A stretch of DNA of 64,000 nucleotides from Halovenus carboxidivorans. Its GTDB lineage: Archaea; Halobacteriota; Halobacteria; Halobacteriales; Haloarculaceae. The notes below the pieces were generated by a model. It was not told where the DNA came from. It saw only the letters and a list, made by a program, of their open reading frames with translations, and ran no database searches. Below, piece after piece: positions 42,566-51,266 of the stretch. The position numbers and the translations under genes were made by a program. Numbering within the stretch: the first letter of the stretch is position 1; every line of letters begins with the position of its first letter. Where the stretch lies: NCBI RefSeq assembly GCF_009831575.1, contig NZ_WUUT01000002.1, positions 124,001-188,000 of the forward strand, written 5' to 3'.

Positions 42566-43228
42566 TTACGGGTCTGATGAAATCCCGCCGCGGCGAGAAC
42601 GTCCCCGTCGAGGGGGGCCGGAGGTGAGGTGACCGGCCACCCTGGTCCAGGCCTGCCGGATCTGTGGATCCTCCAGCGGGGAGTCGACGGATCGGACGGT
42701 AACCAGGACTCGCCTGTCGGCGTGTGGGGCCGGTTCTGCGGGGGAGTCGGTCTCTCTGAGTACCGTCCCGACAACGTCCGTTCCGAGTTCGCGCGCCGTC
42801 CGCGCAGTCGTGTCGGCGTCGGCCAGTGACGCAGGCTGGTCCGTCGAGACGACGACGGCTCGGCTGGCGTGGCGCAACGGCCGAACAGCGTCGGGGCCGA
42901 CTCCCGGCGGACAGTCGAGGATGACGGGGTCGTGCCAGTCGGCCAGGCGGGCGAGGGCCGTGTCGACGTTCGAGCGGTCGCCGGCAGTGAGACACCGCAC
43001 CCCCGGTGCGGCGGTCGAGAACTGCCAGGCGCGTTCGAGAGCGGTCCCGCTCGCCAGGTCGTCGATACCTCCGGGAGCCTCGATACCGAGGAGGTGATGC
43101 AGGTCCGGCATATCGGTGTCACAGTCGACGAGAATCGGATCGCGTCCCTGTCGGGCCAGCGCGCGGGCGACGCCGACCGCCGTGGTTGTCTTGCCGCTGC
43201 CGCCCTTCCCGCCCGCGATTGCGAACAT
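42566..43228 (-). CDS. MinD/ParA-family ATPase
   Basis: 220 residues. The deviant Walker A K-G-G-x-G-K-T is at residues 8-14 (MFAIAGGKGGSGKTTTAVGVA). The switch I region LVDCDTDMPDLHHLLG and Walker B VILDCPPGVGPDAV follow, so the ATP sandwich-dimer site is complete. A basic, Arg-rich C-terminal tail (PPRRGRSRRGG) could bind DNA or membrane instead of the amphipathic helix of true MinD. Such proteins position chromosomes, archaella or chemoreceptor arrays in haloarchaea. It sits between a degenerate RecA-like gene (95 bases downstream) and HerA (33 bases upstream). Confidence 0.88.
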   Translation of the reverse strand: MFAIAGGKGGSGKTTTAVGVARALARQGRDPILVDCDTDMPDLHHLLGIEAPGGIDDLASGTALERAWQFSTAAPGVRCLTAGDRSNVDTALARLADWHDPVILDCPPGVGPDAVRPLRHASRAVVVSTDQPASLADADTTARTARELGTDVVGTVLRETDSPAEPAPHADRRVLVTVRSVDSPLEDPQIRQAWTRVAGHLTSGPPRRGRSRRGGISSDP

Positions 43229-43261
43229 GGAGTGGCGTGGTCGCCCGCTGGTATTTGAACC

Positions 43262-45115
43262 TCAGTCCCGGCCGTGGCGAGTGAGACAGTGCGGGAGCCC
43301 GATCAACTCCACCGGTTCGGAGTTGTCCGGCGAGTAGACCACCATCTGTCCTTTCTCCATGTACGGCACCTTGGATTCGAGGTTGGCGGGGATGTTGACC
43401 GCGCTGATCGCGTCCTCGTCGCCGAGGTTGAGCACGATGGTCGTGTTGATCTGCTTGAACACGGGGTCGGCGATATCCTGTGGATCCTGGGTGATGAGAA
43501 AGAGACCGAGTCGTTCCTTGCGGCCCTGTTTGGCCGCGTCGGTGAACTTCCCGATGACGCGCTTGGCCTGTACCGTGTCCGCGTCGGTCAGGAAGTTGTG
43601 CGCCTCGTCCATTCCGACGATCAGCGGCGTCTCCTTGATCCGGTCGTACTGCGGATCGTTCGAGAGTTTCTGATCGACCAGCAGCGAGGACAGCGCCAAC
43701 ACGACGGTCTCGGCCGCTCGGCTGTCGGTGATGTGATAGGTCGGGACGACGCTCAGTCTGCCCGGCCGGACGAACTCGTGGATCATCTCCGTGATCGGAC
43801 GGGCGTCGCCGTCGAAGACACCGCCGAACCCGCGGGCGCGACGGGAGACGGCATCGAAGGTCGCCTCGTGGACTCGGCCGCTCTCGTCGAGTTCCTCCTT
43901 GAGCGCGGGGTCGTCGAGAAACGAGAGGAACTGGTCGTACGTTCCGCCCTGGCCGTAGTTCTCGCGGAACCTGTCGAGTAACACGTGGACCAGGGCGTTG
44001 TACTGGTTCTCGTTGAGGCCGCTCCCGGCGATCAGCCAGGGGTTGTCGTGGACCATCGAGAACGGAATGGTGAACTCGACCTGTTCGGCGCGGTGGTGGC
44101 TCGCGGAGTACGACGCAGATCCGACCTTCGGAACGAAGGCAACGGTGTCGTCGTGGCCGCCGTGTGCGATTCCCTGGGTATCGAACTCGCGGGCGACCTC
44201 GTCGTCGTACTCCCCGTCGTCGTGCATCTGGGCGTACTCGTCCTGCGGGTCGAACTGGACGATGGCCGGCCGGACCGTTCGGTCACCGCCGCTCTCGATC
44301 GGATATCGCCGCTCGTCGTCGAGATACTGCCGCAGGATGTTCTTCGCGGCGTGGGTCTTCCCGGAGCCAGTCCCGCCGGCGATGAGAGTGTGTCGGAAGA
44401 TGAGCGGATCCCCGGCCTCGTAGTCGTCTTTCAGTCGGTAGTCGATCGTCGGCGGCTCTGCCGCGGTTCTGACTTTCTGGCCGCCGACAGCGAGATGACC
44501 CAGAAACACGCCGTCTTCGGGCATCTTCAGGCCGGTCTTGATCTCCGCCTTGTCGGCCGCCTGTTCGATCACCGTCTCCGGTTTCGGCACGCGGTCGGTC
44601 ATCCGCCGTTTCAGTTCACCGCCTTCCTCGTAGAGCACGGCGACGGGGTCGAGCGTCGCCATCAGTTTGAAGTCCTCCTCGTCGATGCCGTCGCTTCGCA
44701 TCGCGCGGCGGGCGTGAATCTCCGTCGCGTCGTCGGCGCGGTACTCCTGGCTGTACGCCAGCGCCTCGATCCGACAGAAGAGCCGTTCGCCGTCGGGATA
44801 CGGGGCGAGGAGATACGATCCGATCCGGACGTTCGAGCGATTGCCCGCAGTGATGTACGCACGCAGATCCGTGTCCTCCTCGTCTTCGCTGATCCGAAGA
44901 CCCGTCGACGCCGAGAGCACGCCGATACCGCGGTCGGTCCCGGCCGGCGTCGCCTCGTACGTCCGGAACTCGTCGTCAGTTGTCGAATCCGGCCCGCCGG
45001 TCGGCGTCGTCCTCTCCTCGGGGCCGTCGCCGGTGGCGGACGGGTCCGTTTCGGTGTCGTCGTCCGCCGTCGAGTCGTCAGTCAAATCGCTGCTGAAATC
45101 GCCGAGATCGGTCAT
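43262..45115 (-). CDS. HerA-like ATPase (DUF87 family)
   Basis: 617 residues from ATG 45115. A long acidic N-terminal tail (1-60) is followed by a HAS-barrel-like beta domain (about 60-210). The RecA-like motor has Walker A GGTGSGKTHAAKNIL at 247-254 and Walker B LIVGMDEAHNFL in the C-terminal half, then LFLITQDPQDI and the HerA C-terminal strand. HerA forms a hexameric DNA translocase, often with the NurA nuclease in end resection. No nurA gene is next to it here. The paralogue could instead serve DNA transfer or an unrelated translocation role. The in-frame extension to 45205 is not acidic and was rejected. Confidence 0.9.
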   Translation of the reverse strand: MTDLGDFSSDLTDDSTADDDTETDPSATGDGPEERTTPTGGPDSTTDDEFRTYEATPAGTDRGIGVLSASTGLRISEDEEDTDLRAYITAGNRSNVRIGSYLLAPYPDGERLFCRIEALAYSQEYRADDATEIHARRAMRSDGIDEEDFKLMATLDPVAVLYEEGGELKRRMTDRVPKPETVIEQAADKAEIKTGLKMPEDGVFLGHLAVGGQKVRTAAEPPTIDYRLKDDYEAGDPLIFRHTLIAGGTGSGKTHAAKNILRQYLDDERRYPIESGGDRTVRPAIVQFDPQDEYAQMHDDGEYDDEVAREFDTQGIAHGGHDDTVAFVPKVGSASYSASHHRAEQVEFTIPFSMVHDNPWLIAGSGLNENQYNALVHVLLDRFRENYGQGGTYDQFLSFLDDPALKEELDESGRVHEATFDAVSRRARGFGGVFDGDARPITEMIHEFVRPGRLSVVPTYHITDSRAAETVVLALSSLLVDQKLSNDPQYDRIKETPLIVGMDEAHNFLTDADTVQAKRVIGKFTDAAKQGRKERLGLFLITQDPQDIADPVFKQINTTIVLNLGDEDAISAVNIPANLESKVPYMEKGQMVVYSPDNSEPVELIGLPHCLTRHGRD

Positions 45116-45250
45116 TACTCCCACTAAACACCGCCACTGACAAACCCGTTTCCCCGCCGCCACCGCCGGCGGAGCCTGCCACCAACTCCGGGACGAGTTC
45201 GACACATGTCGTATATAGATTTAAGTTTTGTCGTAACATAATCATACGTG

Positions 45251-45406
45251 ATGACACCACAACCGTACGAGGGCGGCGGCGGAGCGGACCAGACAGACGG
45301 CACGGTACAGTTCGCTTGCCCGGATTGTTCGGAAGACCTCACGAGACGGGGAGCGGCGATTCCCTGCCCGGAATGCGGATACGTTCCCCGACAAGGCGCC
45401 GACTGA
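45251..45406 (+). CDS. Small zinc-ribbon protein (51 residues)
   Basis: A 51-codon frame from ATG 45251 to TGA 45404-45406, too short to stand out by length. It reads MTPQPYEGGGGADQ, then FACPDCSEDL and IPCPECGYVP, a CxxC...CxxC zinc ribbon with an acidic, Gly-rich N-terminus typical of haloarchaeal mini zinc-finger proteins. A TATA-like TTTAAG lies about 30 bases before the ATG. It is followed 67 bases later by the SafE-like gene on the same strand and is divergent from the HerA gene. Function unknown. Confidence 0.72.
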   Translation: MTPQPYEGGGGADQTDGTVQFACPDCSEDLTRRGAAIPCPECGYVPRQGAD

Positions 45407-45473
45407 CCAACGCTGATATCTGTCCACAGCCGTAAGGTACGGCCATGACCACAGGTTCCGGGGGGTGGCGGTG

Positions 45474-46277
45474 ATGGTTGCTCTGTTCGGGACAGATGTT
45501 CTGCTCTTTCTGCTGATCGGACTGCTGGCGGGAGCACACTGTATCGGGATGTGCGGGCCGCTGGTGACGATCTACGCGAAACAGATGGGCGGGACGCGAA
45601 CGGACGGCGGTGAGCCGGCGGCGGCGACCCCCGGCGGCCGCCGACGGGCCCATCTCACGCTGTACGAGGTCCGACAGCACGCGCTGTTCAACCTCGGCCG
45701 GACACTGAGTTACACCGTTATCGGGGCGCTCGTCGGGGCTCTCGGCGGCGCGGTTTTTCTCGGTGCGGGCGAACTCGCGGCGACAGCGAACACGGTCAGG
45801 GGGGTGTTCGGCGTCGTCATCGGCGCGTTCGTGATTCTCACAGGCGGCGTCTACGTGCTGGGCCGAGTCTCCGTCGGTGTCGGTCTCCCGGGGACCGAGC
45901 GCATCACGGCCTACCTGACGGGGGCCGTCGACCGTCTCGCGAACGGTCCCGGCATCGTCGGTCTCGGCGCAGTCCACGGCCTGCTCCCCTGTCCGATCCT
46001 GTATCCGGCGTATCTGTACGCGTTCTCGACCGGATCGCCGGTCGCCGGCGGCATCGCCCTGTTCGCGCTGGGCGTGGGAACGGTGCCGACGGTGTTCGCC
46101 TACGGGACGATCATCGAGAGCGTCGGTGCAACGCACCGCCAGCGACTCCACCGTGTCCTCGGTGGTCTGTTCGTCGTCCTCGGGTACGTCCTGTTCGCTC
46201 ACGGGCTGATGGCGCTGGGGGTCCACATCCCCCACCCGCGGCTCCCGTTCTGGGATCCGCTCGGTGCGCCGATCTAA
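45474..46277 (+). CDS. SafE/UreH-type membrane protein (DsbD-like transmembrane domain)
   Basis: 267 residues with six predicted membrane segments. The first holds GAHCIGMCGPLV and the fourth region GAVHGLLPCPILYPAY. These Cys/Met/Pro positions are the conserved pair of the UreH_2/DsbD-like family. Such proteins move electrons or metal (copper, nickel) across the membrane and are often annotated as sulfite exporter TauE/SafE family. A GGTRTDGGEPAA loop between segments one and two is cytoplasmic and basic. ATG 45474 is preferred to in-frame GTG codons at 45465 and 45471. The 9-codon mini frame 45445-45474 ends on this ATG. Confidence 0.85.
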   Translation: MVALFGTDVLLFLLIGLLAGAHCIGMCGPLVTIYAKQMGGTRTDGGEPAAATPGGRRRAHLTLYEVRQHALFNLGRTLSYTVIGALVGALGGAVFLGAGELAATANTVRGVFGVVIGAFVILTGGVYVLGRVSVGVGLPGTERITAYLTGAVDRLANGPGIVGLGAVHGLLPCPILYPAYLYAFSTGSPVAGGIALFALGVGTVPTVFAYGTIIESVGATHRQRLHRVLGGLFVVLGYVLFAHGLMALGVHIPHPRLPFWDPLGAPI

Positions 46278-46319
46278 CGGGCCGGAGATCCGCTGACGCG
46301 GTGGCTACGGCCGACCGAG

Positions 46320-46871
46320 TCAGGCTTCGACCGACTCCGTGGCCTCCTCGGAAACGTCCTGTACCTGTTCCTGGAACTCCTCGGCCTGCTCCTGCATCTC
46401 CTCGATCTGGGTGCCGATTTCGTCGACGGTTTCGACGGACTGATCTTCGAGTTCCTCGTGCGCGTCGTACAGCAGATCGAGTTGTTCGTCCAACATCTCC
46501 AGGTACTCCTGATTCATTTCGTCCGCCGCGCTCACCGCCTCGTCGAACTCCTCCGTCACGTTCTCGAACAGCTCCTCGTGGTTGTCCAGCAGTGTTTCGT
46601 ACTGCTCGTCGACGGTCGTCCGCAGTTCAGCTATCGTATCCTCCATTCCCGGGACGTTCGTCTCCAGCGCATCGAGAATGCCGTGAAGCAGGTCTCGGTT
46701 GACCTCGACCGCGTTTCGTTGGATCGACCGGGTTGCTTCCATGCTGTCCAGGGCCGTCTCACCGACACGCTGTTGTAGATCGAACGTCTGTTCGATTGCG
46801 GTCTGTCCCTGCTCGATGGATGTTCGTTGCAGTTCGAACGTCGTCTTGAGCGGCTGTGTGTAATCAACCAT
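46320..46871 (-). CDS. Phasin-like coiled-coil protein
   Basis: 183 residues, almost wholly helical and acidic, with no cysteine. The N-terminal 70 residues (MVDYTQPLKTTFELQRTSIEQGQ and QQRVGETALDSMEATRSIQRN) have the amphipathic Leu/Gln-rich pattern of phasins that coat polyhydroxyalkanoate granules. The C-terminal part (about 85-175) is a Glu/Gln-rich coiled coil with DEQLDLLYDAHEELEDQ. A strong TATA box lies 30-37 bases upstream. Together with the PhaB-like reductase and thiolase at 38-40 kb this suggests a granule-associated protein, but any coiled-coil scaffold would look similar. Single gene, convergent with the SafE-like gene. Confidence 0.6.
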   Translation of the reverse strand: MVDYTQPLKTTFELQRTSIEQGQTAIEQTFDLQQRVGETALDSMEATRSIQRNAVEVNRDLLHGILDALETNVPGMEDTIAELRTTVDEQYETLLDNHEELFENVTEEFDEAVSAADEMNQEYLEMLDEQLDLLYDAHEELEDQSVETVDEIGTQIEEMQEQAEEFQEQVQDVSEEATESVEA

Positions 46872-46900
46872 CGCTACAAGTGTTGTTTAGTTAACACTCA

Positions 46901-46908
46901 CTATAAAT
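46901..46908 (-). promoter_or_regulatory. TATA box of the coiled-coil gene
   Basis: Minus-strand ATTTATAG, 30-37 bases upstream of the ATG at 46871. It fits a short leader of a few bases. Confidence 0.55.
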
Positions 46909-47241
46909 TTTCCCCACACAGAGTCAGGGAAAACCAACTGATGGTGATAGGCGGGAATGCGATAACTACACGCCACGTAGCAGTAGGTATCCCGTCTGCA
47001 TCGCGTGACCGTCGGGACGCAGATAGAGCAGAGCGAATAGAGTTCGATACTGTGTGAAACAGTCGTCCCCGGTGGACACAGACGCCGATCCGATTTTCCC
47101 CGCACAACCGATTGTCGTTGGGACTCTGCCGACTCGACGCCGAGTAGTTAGCCGTCCCGACTTCGACGACACGCGTCGATTGAGTTCGTGCGTCTGCAGA
47201 GTTCACCGCGTGCCGCGGACGGGCGAGTCGGGTCAGACTGA
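46909..47241. other. Non-coding stretch between the coiled-coil and eIF2B-like genes
   Basis: About 330 bases without a supported gene. ATTTTCCCC[AG]CACA occurs twice, at 46907-46920 and 47093-47106, the first copy immediately upstream of the coiled-coil gene's TATA box. Apart from that repeat I see nothing. The 3' end of the eIF2B-like gene borders it. Confidence 0.45.
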
Positions 47242-48102
47242 TTACCGCTCGTCCGCCGATTTGATTCCTTCGTCAGTGATGATACTGTCGAGGAGTCTGG
47301 TCGGTGTCGCGTCGTAGGCGGGGTTTTCGATCTCGAAGCCCTCCGCCGGTTCGCGCATCACTTCACTCGCCACGCGGTGTTCGTTCTGGAAGGCGAACCC
47401 GCCGTCGACTAGTTTCGCTGACGAGCCGACGATGTCGACCGGGACTCCGGCATCGGCGGCCGCCGCCGCGATGGGATAGGTGCCCACTCGATTGTACAGC
47501 GTATCCTCGACCACGCAGGTCATCCCGAGCAGAACCCGGTCGACCGAGGAGAGCGCGTGGCCGCAGGCGCTGTCGACGATCAGCGTGGTGTCGACCGACT
47601 CGTACTCCGCGAGGCGTCGAGCCATCTTCCGCCCGATAAATCGCGGTCGCGCCTCCGTCACGTAGACGTCGAACGATTTCCCCTCCTCGACGGCACGAGT
47701 CACCGCGGAGAGCACCGTCGTCGAGTAATCGTGCGTGAGCAGAGTCTCCCCGTCCTCTAACTGTTCGGCCGCCAACTCGGCGGCGTTGCGCTTACCGGCC
47801 TCGACCTGTTCGATCACCTCGTCGATGATCGCGTTCGTCTCCGCCTGTGCCTGTTCGACAGTTTCGAAATCGAGTTCGGCGACGTGTTCGACGATCCGAC
47901 GCTGGGTGTTGTGCAGGGACGCGTGGGAGGGATTCGCTCGCTGGAGGGCTCTACTGTTCCGTTCGAGCGCGCGCTGATACTCCGCCACGGTCGGAAACTC
48001 CCGGTCGGTGATCTCTCGGAGCGCCCGGGCCGCTTTGACGGCCACGACGGAGGAACTGTGAGTCTGCATGTCCGCAATTTCGCCCGCAGTCTCGTCGATC
48101 AT
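47242..48102 (-). CDS. eIF2B alpha/beta/delta-like protein, R15P-isomerase catalytic residues absent
   Basis: 286 residues. The N-terminal helical domain is followed by the Rossmann-like domain with LLTHDYSTTVLSAV, VYVTEARPRFIGRKMA, SVDRVLLGMTCVVEDTLYNRVGTYPIA and VGSSAKLVDGGF. Ribose-1,5-bisphosphate isomerases carry Cys in the T-H-C-x-S loop and Asp in the G-A-D loop. Here these are Asp (THDYS) and Thr (GMT), so that isomerase activity is unlikely. The protein is closer to the eIF2B regulatory subunits. A role in translation initiation or nucleotide sensing is possible. The aIF-1A gene is the next gene upstream on the same strand, 113 bases away. Confidence 0.85.
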   Translation of the reverse strand: MIDETAGEIADMQTHSSSVVAVKAARALREITDREFPTVAEYQRALERNSRALQRANPSHASLHNTQRRIVEHVAELDFETVEQAQAETNAIIDEVIEQVEAGKRNAAELAAEQLEDGETLLTHDYSTTVLSAVTRAVEEGKSFDVYVTEARPRFIGRKMARRLAEYESVDTTLIVDSACGHALSSVDRVLLGMTCVVEDTLYNRVGTYPIAAAAADAGVPVDIVGSSAKLVDGGFAFQNEHRVASEVMREPAEGFEIENPAYDATPTRLLDSIITDEGIKSADER

Positions 48103-48215
48103 GTCTCACCATTCGAAGGGGCGCATAAAGTGGTTTCTGCCCTGGTGTGTCTCGGCGGAGACGGCGGCCGGGGGGCTCGCGACGCACAAGTAACCCGGAA
48201 AATCAGAGCGAGCGA

Positions 48216-48500
48216 TCAGTCGATGTGGCCTTCTCGCCGGAGCTGATCGGCGGCCTGGCTGTCGTAGCGCCACTCGATGTCGCCTTTCTCGTCCTGCCAG
48301 TCCCACGGGTCGACGAGGACGACATCGCCTTTTTCGATCCAGACGCGGTATTTCATCCGCCCTGGGATTCGTCCCATCCGTCGCTCGCCGTCTTCACACT
48401 GGAGGCTCACGTGATTTCCGCCGTCGTGGCTTTCGACCACAGCGAATAGCTCGTCGTCGTTGGGCATTCGGAGATTCTTGTGCCCTCGTTCTTCTGTCAC
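48216..48500 (-). CDS. Translation initiation factor aIF-1A
   Basis: 94 residues from GTG 48500 ([21 protein letters not shown]). The S1-like OB fold is shown by [52 protein letters not shown], the most conserved block of eIF1A/aIF-1A. It binds the ribosomal A site and helps start-codon selection. No ATG gives a better start: the first Met (MPNDDE) would drop the conserved R-N-L-R-like segment before it. Single-gene unit with its own promoter region of about 95 bases. Confidence 0.93.
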   Translation of the reverse strand: MTEERGHKNLRMPNDDELFAVVESHDGGNHVSLQCEDGERRMGRIPGRMKYRVWIEKGDVVLVDPWDWQDEKGDIEWRYDSQAADQLRREGHID

Positions 48501-48594
48501 ACCTCTAGTAGGCCCCCCACGTATGTAAACCCCCGCGAGGTCGGTGGTACCCTTCCCCACGCCGTCGGTGCGTTCGATCGGTGACACGGCTACC

Positions 48595-49644
48595 TCATTC
48601 CGAGCGATCAGGATCGGTCTCGTCCGTCCGCTGGGGCCGCCCGCCCGGTTCGATGTCGGGAGTTCCACCGCGGACGCGCGGTGTCGGACTCCCACGGTAT
48701 CCTCCGGGCTGTGATCCGTCCATATCGACCTGTAGCTCCCCGCTGGTGTCGTCGAAGAACAGGTGGGAGTGGGGGTAGGCAATCTCGACGTCCGTCCCCT
48801 CGAACGCCTCCCAGACGTTCGTCTGGACCTTCGACTTGACGGTCTGTATCCGGTACGGCTCCGTCGCCCAGTACCGGAGCCGGAGCAGGACACCGTGGTC
48901 TCCGAACTCGCTGATCAGGCAGTCCGGTCCAGCGGGGTAGCGAGCGTTCCCGACTCTGATTCGCGGTCCGCCGGAGATGACGTCTTCGACGGCTCGGGCG
49001 CTGTCCTCGATTTTCTCCCGGGCCGCCGACAGATTACTCTCGTAGGTAATCAGGATGTCGAGGGACAGGCGGACCCGGGTATCCTCCGCGGAGTAGTTCA
49101 TCACGTCCCGCGACCGCATCTCGCCGTTGGGCACGACCAGAAAGGTGTTGTCGAGTGTGAATATTTTCGTGTACCGGAGCGTGATGTCCTCGACGAACCC
49201 CCGAGTACCGCGATCGGTCAACTCGATCATATCTCCGATCTCGTAGGGCTGATCGGCGAGCAGGAAGATGCCGCTGATGACGCTCCCGACGATCGGGGCG
49301 AGAATGACACCAACCACCGCCGAGAAGACCGTCACCGACAGGGCGATGTTCCCGAGATCGAGGCCGTTGATCCGCAGGAGGGTGAGTAGCCCGAAGATGT
49401 AGACGCCGACTCTGATTCCCGCCAGGGAAACGCGAGTCAGACTCGGTCGGTCCACGTACTGCGCGATTCGGCGGCTGAACACGCGGACGAGTAGCCGCGC
49501 TATCGCCCAGGTAAGCACGATGACCAGCATCGAGGCGACGAGATCGACCGCAACGTCAGGGACCTGACTCGGAAGCCAGCTCGGGCGCCCCACGGGGCCG
49601 ATGCGACCCGAGAATATCCCCACTATCTGTCCCAGCAGAGCCAT
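48595..49644 (-). CDS. Small-conductance mechanosensitive channel (MscS family)
   Basis: 349 residues. Three membrane segments lie in the first 140 residues (about 30-50, 78-95 and 100-130). The third includes the pore helix [31 protein letters not shown]. The cytoplasmic MscS beta domain follows: [34 protein letters not shown] helical C-terminal vestibule and a disordered Pro/Gly/Arg-rich tail of about 50 residues end it. It opens under membrane tension to relieve osmotic downshock. It converges on nothing close and is separated by 46 bases from the upstream NMD3 gene on the same strand. Confidence 0.92.
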   Translation of the reverse strand: MALLGQIVGIFSGRIGPVGRPSWLPSQVPDVAVDLVASMLVIVLTWAIARLLVRVFSRRIAQYVDRPSLTRVSLAGIRVGVYIFGLLTLLRINGLDLGNIALSVTVFSAVVGVILAPIVGSVISGIFLLADQPYEIGDMIELTDRGTRGFVEDITLRYTKIFTLDNTFLVVPNGEMRSRDVMNYSAEDTRVRLSLDILITYESNLSAAREKIEDSARAVEDVISGGPRIRVGNARYPAGPDCLISEFGDHGVLLRLRYWATEPYRIQTVKSKVQTNVWEAFEGTDVEIAYPHSHLFFDDTSGELQVDMDGSQPGGYRGSPTPRVRGGTPDIEPGGRPQRTDETDPDRSE

Positions 49645-49689
49645 GCCCGTCCAGAGATTGTCCCCGTAAAAAAGGGTTGTGTCCCGGTC

Positions 49690-50781
49690 TCAGTCCTCGG
49701 GGAGAATGTACAGTTCGTCGTCGCCGCGGAAGACACGGACCGTCTCCGCGGTCGTATCCACGAACGGCGGCCGAGGGACGGATTTCGTCTCGTAGGTCTC
49801 GGGATCGAGCACCTGTACGGCGTGTTCGTCCTCGACCGCGACGAGCGTCGTCTCCTCGGCCTCCGCTGCCCACCCGAGTCGCGTCGCATCGGGGGCGCTG
49901 CCGTCCTCGAAGGGCGTCTCGTACTGCTCGCCGTCTTTGAGTCGGGTTCCGCGCATCATCTCCCGGGCGCTCTCGACGAGCACCGGCCCGTCGCCGTCAC
50001 CGGGGTCGACCACCTCGCCGGGTCGGTACGGCGGCAGGCGAACGGCGAAGGTCACCCGATAGAGTTCGTTGCCGTCCTCGTCTTCGGTCACCAGCGTCTC
50101 GTGGTCGGTGAACTCGCCCCCGAGTTCGTCGGTCACCCGGCGGGCGATCTGTTCACCCAGCCGTGTCGTCGACAGCCGCATGTCGAGACCGCCTTCGACC
50201 TCGCTCACCTCGGTGATGAACGCCTCGCGGTCCCCTTTGTCTTCGAGTTCCTCGACCAGCGCGTGTGCGATCTCCTGGGCCCGTGCCTGCTCGTCCTCGG
50301 TCGGATCGCGGTCGACGGCTCGGAGCTGCACGACCCCGGCGTAAGAGCCGCCGGCGATGCGGCCACACCGCGTGCAGGTCTCGCGACCGATCTTCACCGG
50401 CACCGTCAGTTCCTCAGAGAGTGCCGTCTCCCGGAGCACGCCCGAAAACTGTACGTGCATCTTGATCGTCGTCTGGTCGACCTGTTCGGGGGCGACCTGC
50501 CAGGAGATGCCCGTCGCGTCGACGTGAACCGACAGCGCGTCGGTCAGTTCGTCGATAGCGATGTCGGTGTAATCCTCCGCGCCGACGTCGACCCAGCGAT
50601 TCCCCCGGTGGACCGCACCACACTGTGCGCAGACGCTGATCTCGATCCGGTCGGGAGCGTCCACGAGGTCGTATTCGTCGATATAACAGGCGTCGCAGAG
50701 TCGGTCCTCGCCCCGTCGGGGCTCTGTTTGTCGGTCGATCTGCTCCCCGCACCGCGGACAGAACGCCCCAGATCGGCTCAT
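49690..50781 (-). CDS. nmd3: NMD3-family protein (archaeal homologue of the 60S export adaptor)
   Basis: 363 residues from ATG 50781. The N-terminal zinc region has CPRCGEQ, CDAC, CAQCG and later CTRCGRI, the four Cys pairs of NMD3. A domain with QVDQTTIKMHVQFSGVL and EELTVPVKIGRETCTRCG follows, then the eL-like and C-terminal domains with VYRFTFAVRLP-like sequence. In eukaryotes NMD3 carries 60S subunits to the cytoplasm; archaeal homologues lack the export signals and probably help 50S maturation. In-frame extension to 51021 reads through the next gene and was rejected. A 118-residue gene lies 38 bases upstream on the same strand. Confidence 0.92.
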   Translation of the reverse strand: MSRSGAFCPRCGEQIDRQTEPRRGEDRLCDACYIDEYDLVDAPDRIEISVCAQCGAVHRGNRWVDVGAEDYTDIAIDELTDALSVHVDATGISWQVAPEQVDQTTIKMHVQFSGVLRETALSEELTVPVKIGRETCTRCGRIAGGSYAGVVQLRAVDRDPTEDEQARAQEIAHALVEELEDKGDREAFITEVSEVEGGLDMRLSTTRLGEQIARRVTDELGGEFTDHETLVTEDEDGNELYRVTFAVRLPPYRPGEVVDPGDGDGPVLVESAREMMRGTRLKDGEQYETPFEDGSAPDATRLGWAAEAEETTLVAVEDEHAVQVLDPETYETKSVPRPPFVDTTAETVRVFRGDDELYILPED

Positions 50782-50818
50782 ACAGACGATTCGCCGCTCG
50801 CGTTTGTAAACACCACGT

Positions 50819-51175
50819 TCACAGGTCGAGGTCGTCGGTCGTATCCAGCACGTCACCGCCGTCGACGGCATCGGAGAGGGACTCTTCGAGCAAATCCAGC
50901 CGATCCAGCATCTCCTCGCGCTGAGACGCCGCGACGGCCGCGGGGTCCGGCAGGCTGTCGCTCTCTCGGATCTCCGTTTCGCGCTCCTCGTCGAAGAAAT
51001 CGTCCGCCTCCAGCGCGGCAATCCGGTCTCGCCAGGCGCTCAGTTCGTCCCGACGGGCTTCGAGGGTATCGCGCTCGCGCGAGCGAACGGGTTCCAACTG
51101 CTCGACGCCGTCGGGCTCGTACACCTCGACGAGCTGGTTGAATTTCTTGATGTGTTTATTGCTCCGAGTGGGCAT
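50819..51175 (-). CDS. Uncharacterised haloarchaeal coiled-coil protein upstream of nmd3
   Basis: 118 residues, ATG at 51175: MPTRSNKHIKKFNQLVEVYEPDG, then an acidic Arg/Glu-rich helical middle (LEARRDELSAWRDRIAALEADDF) and an acidic tail ending TTDDLDL. I do not recognise a domain. Its composition, start codon and spacing (38 bases to nmd3, same strand) say it is a real gene, probably in one transcript with nmd3. Ribosome-assembly association is a guess from that position only. Confidence 0.75.
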   Translation of the reverse strand: MPTRSNKHIKKFNQLVEVYEPDGVEQLEPVRSRERDTLEARRDELSAWRDRIAALEADDFFDEERETEIRESDSLPDPAAVAASQREEMLDRLDLLEESLSDAVDGGDVLDTTDDLDL

Positions 51176-51266
51176 ATGCCTCTGTCATCGGACCGGACTC
51201 GTTTCAAGGTTGCGTGCGGACCGACCGGGGGCAGGTTCTTTTAACCGTACGAGCGAACTATCCGGT

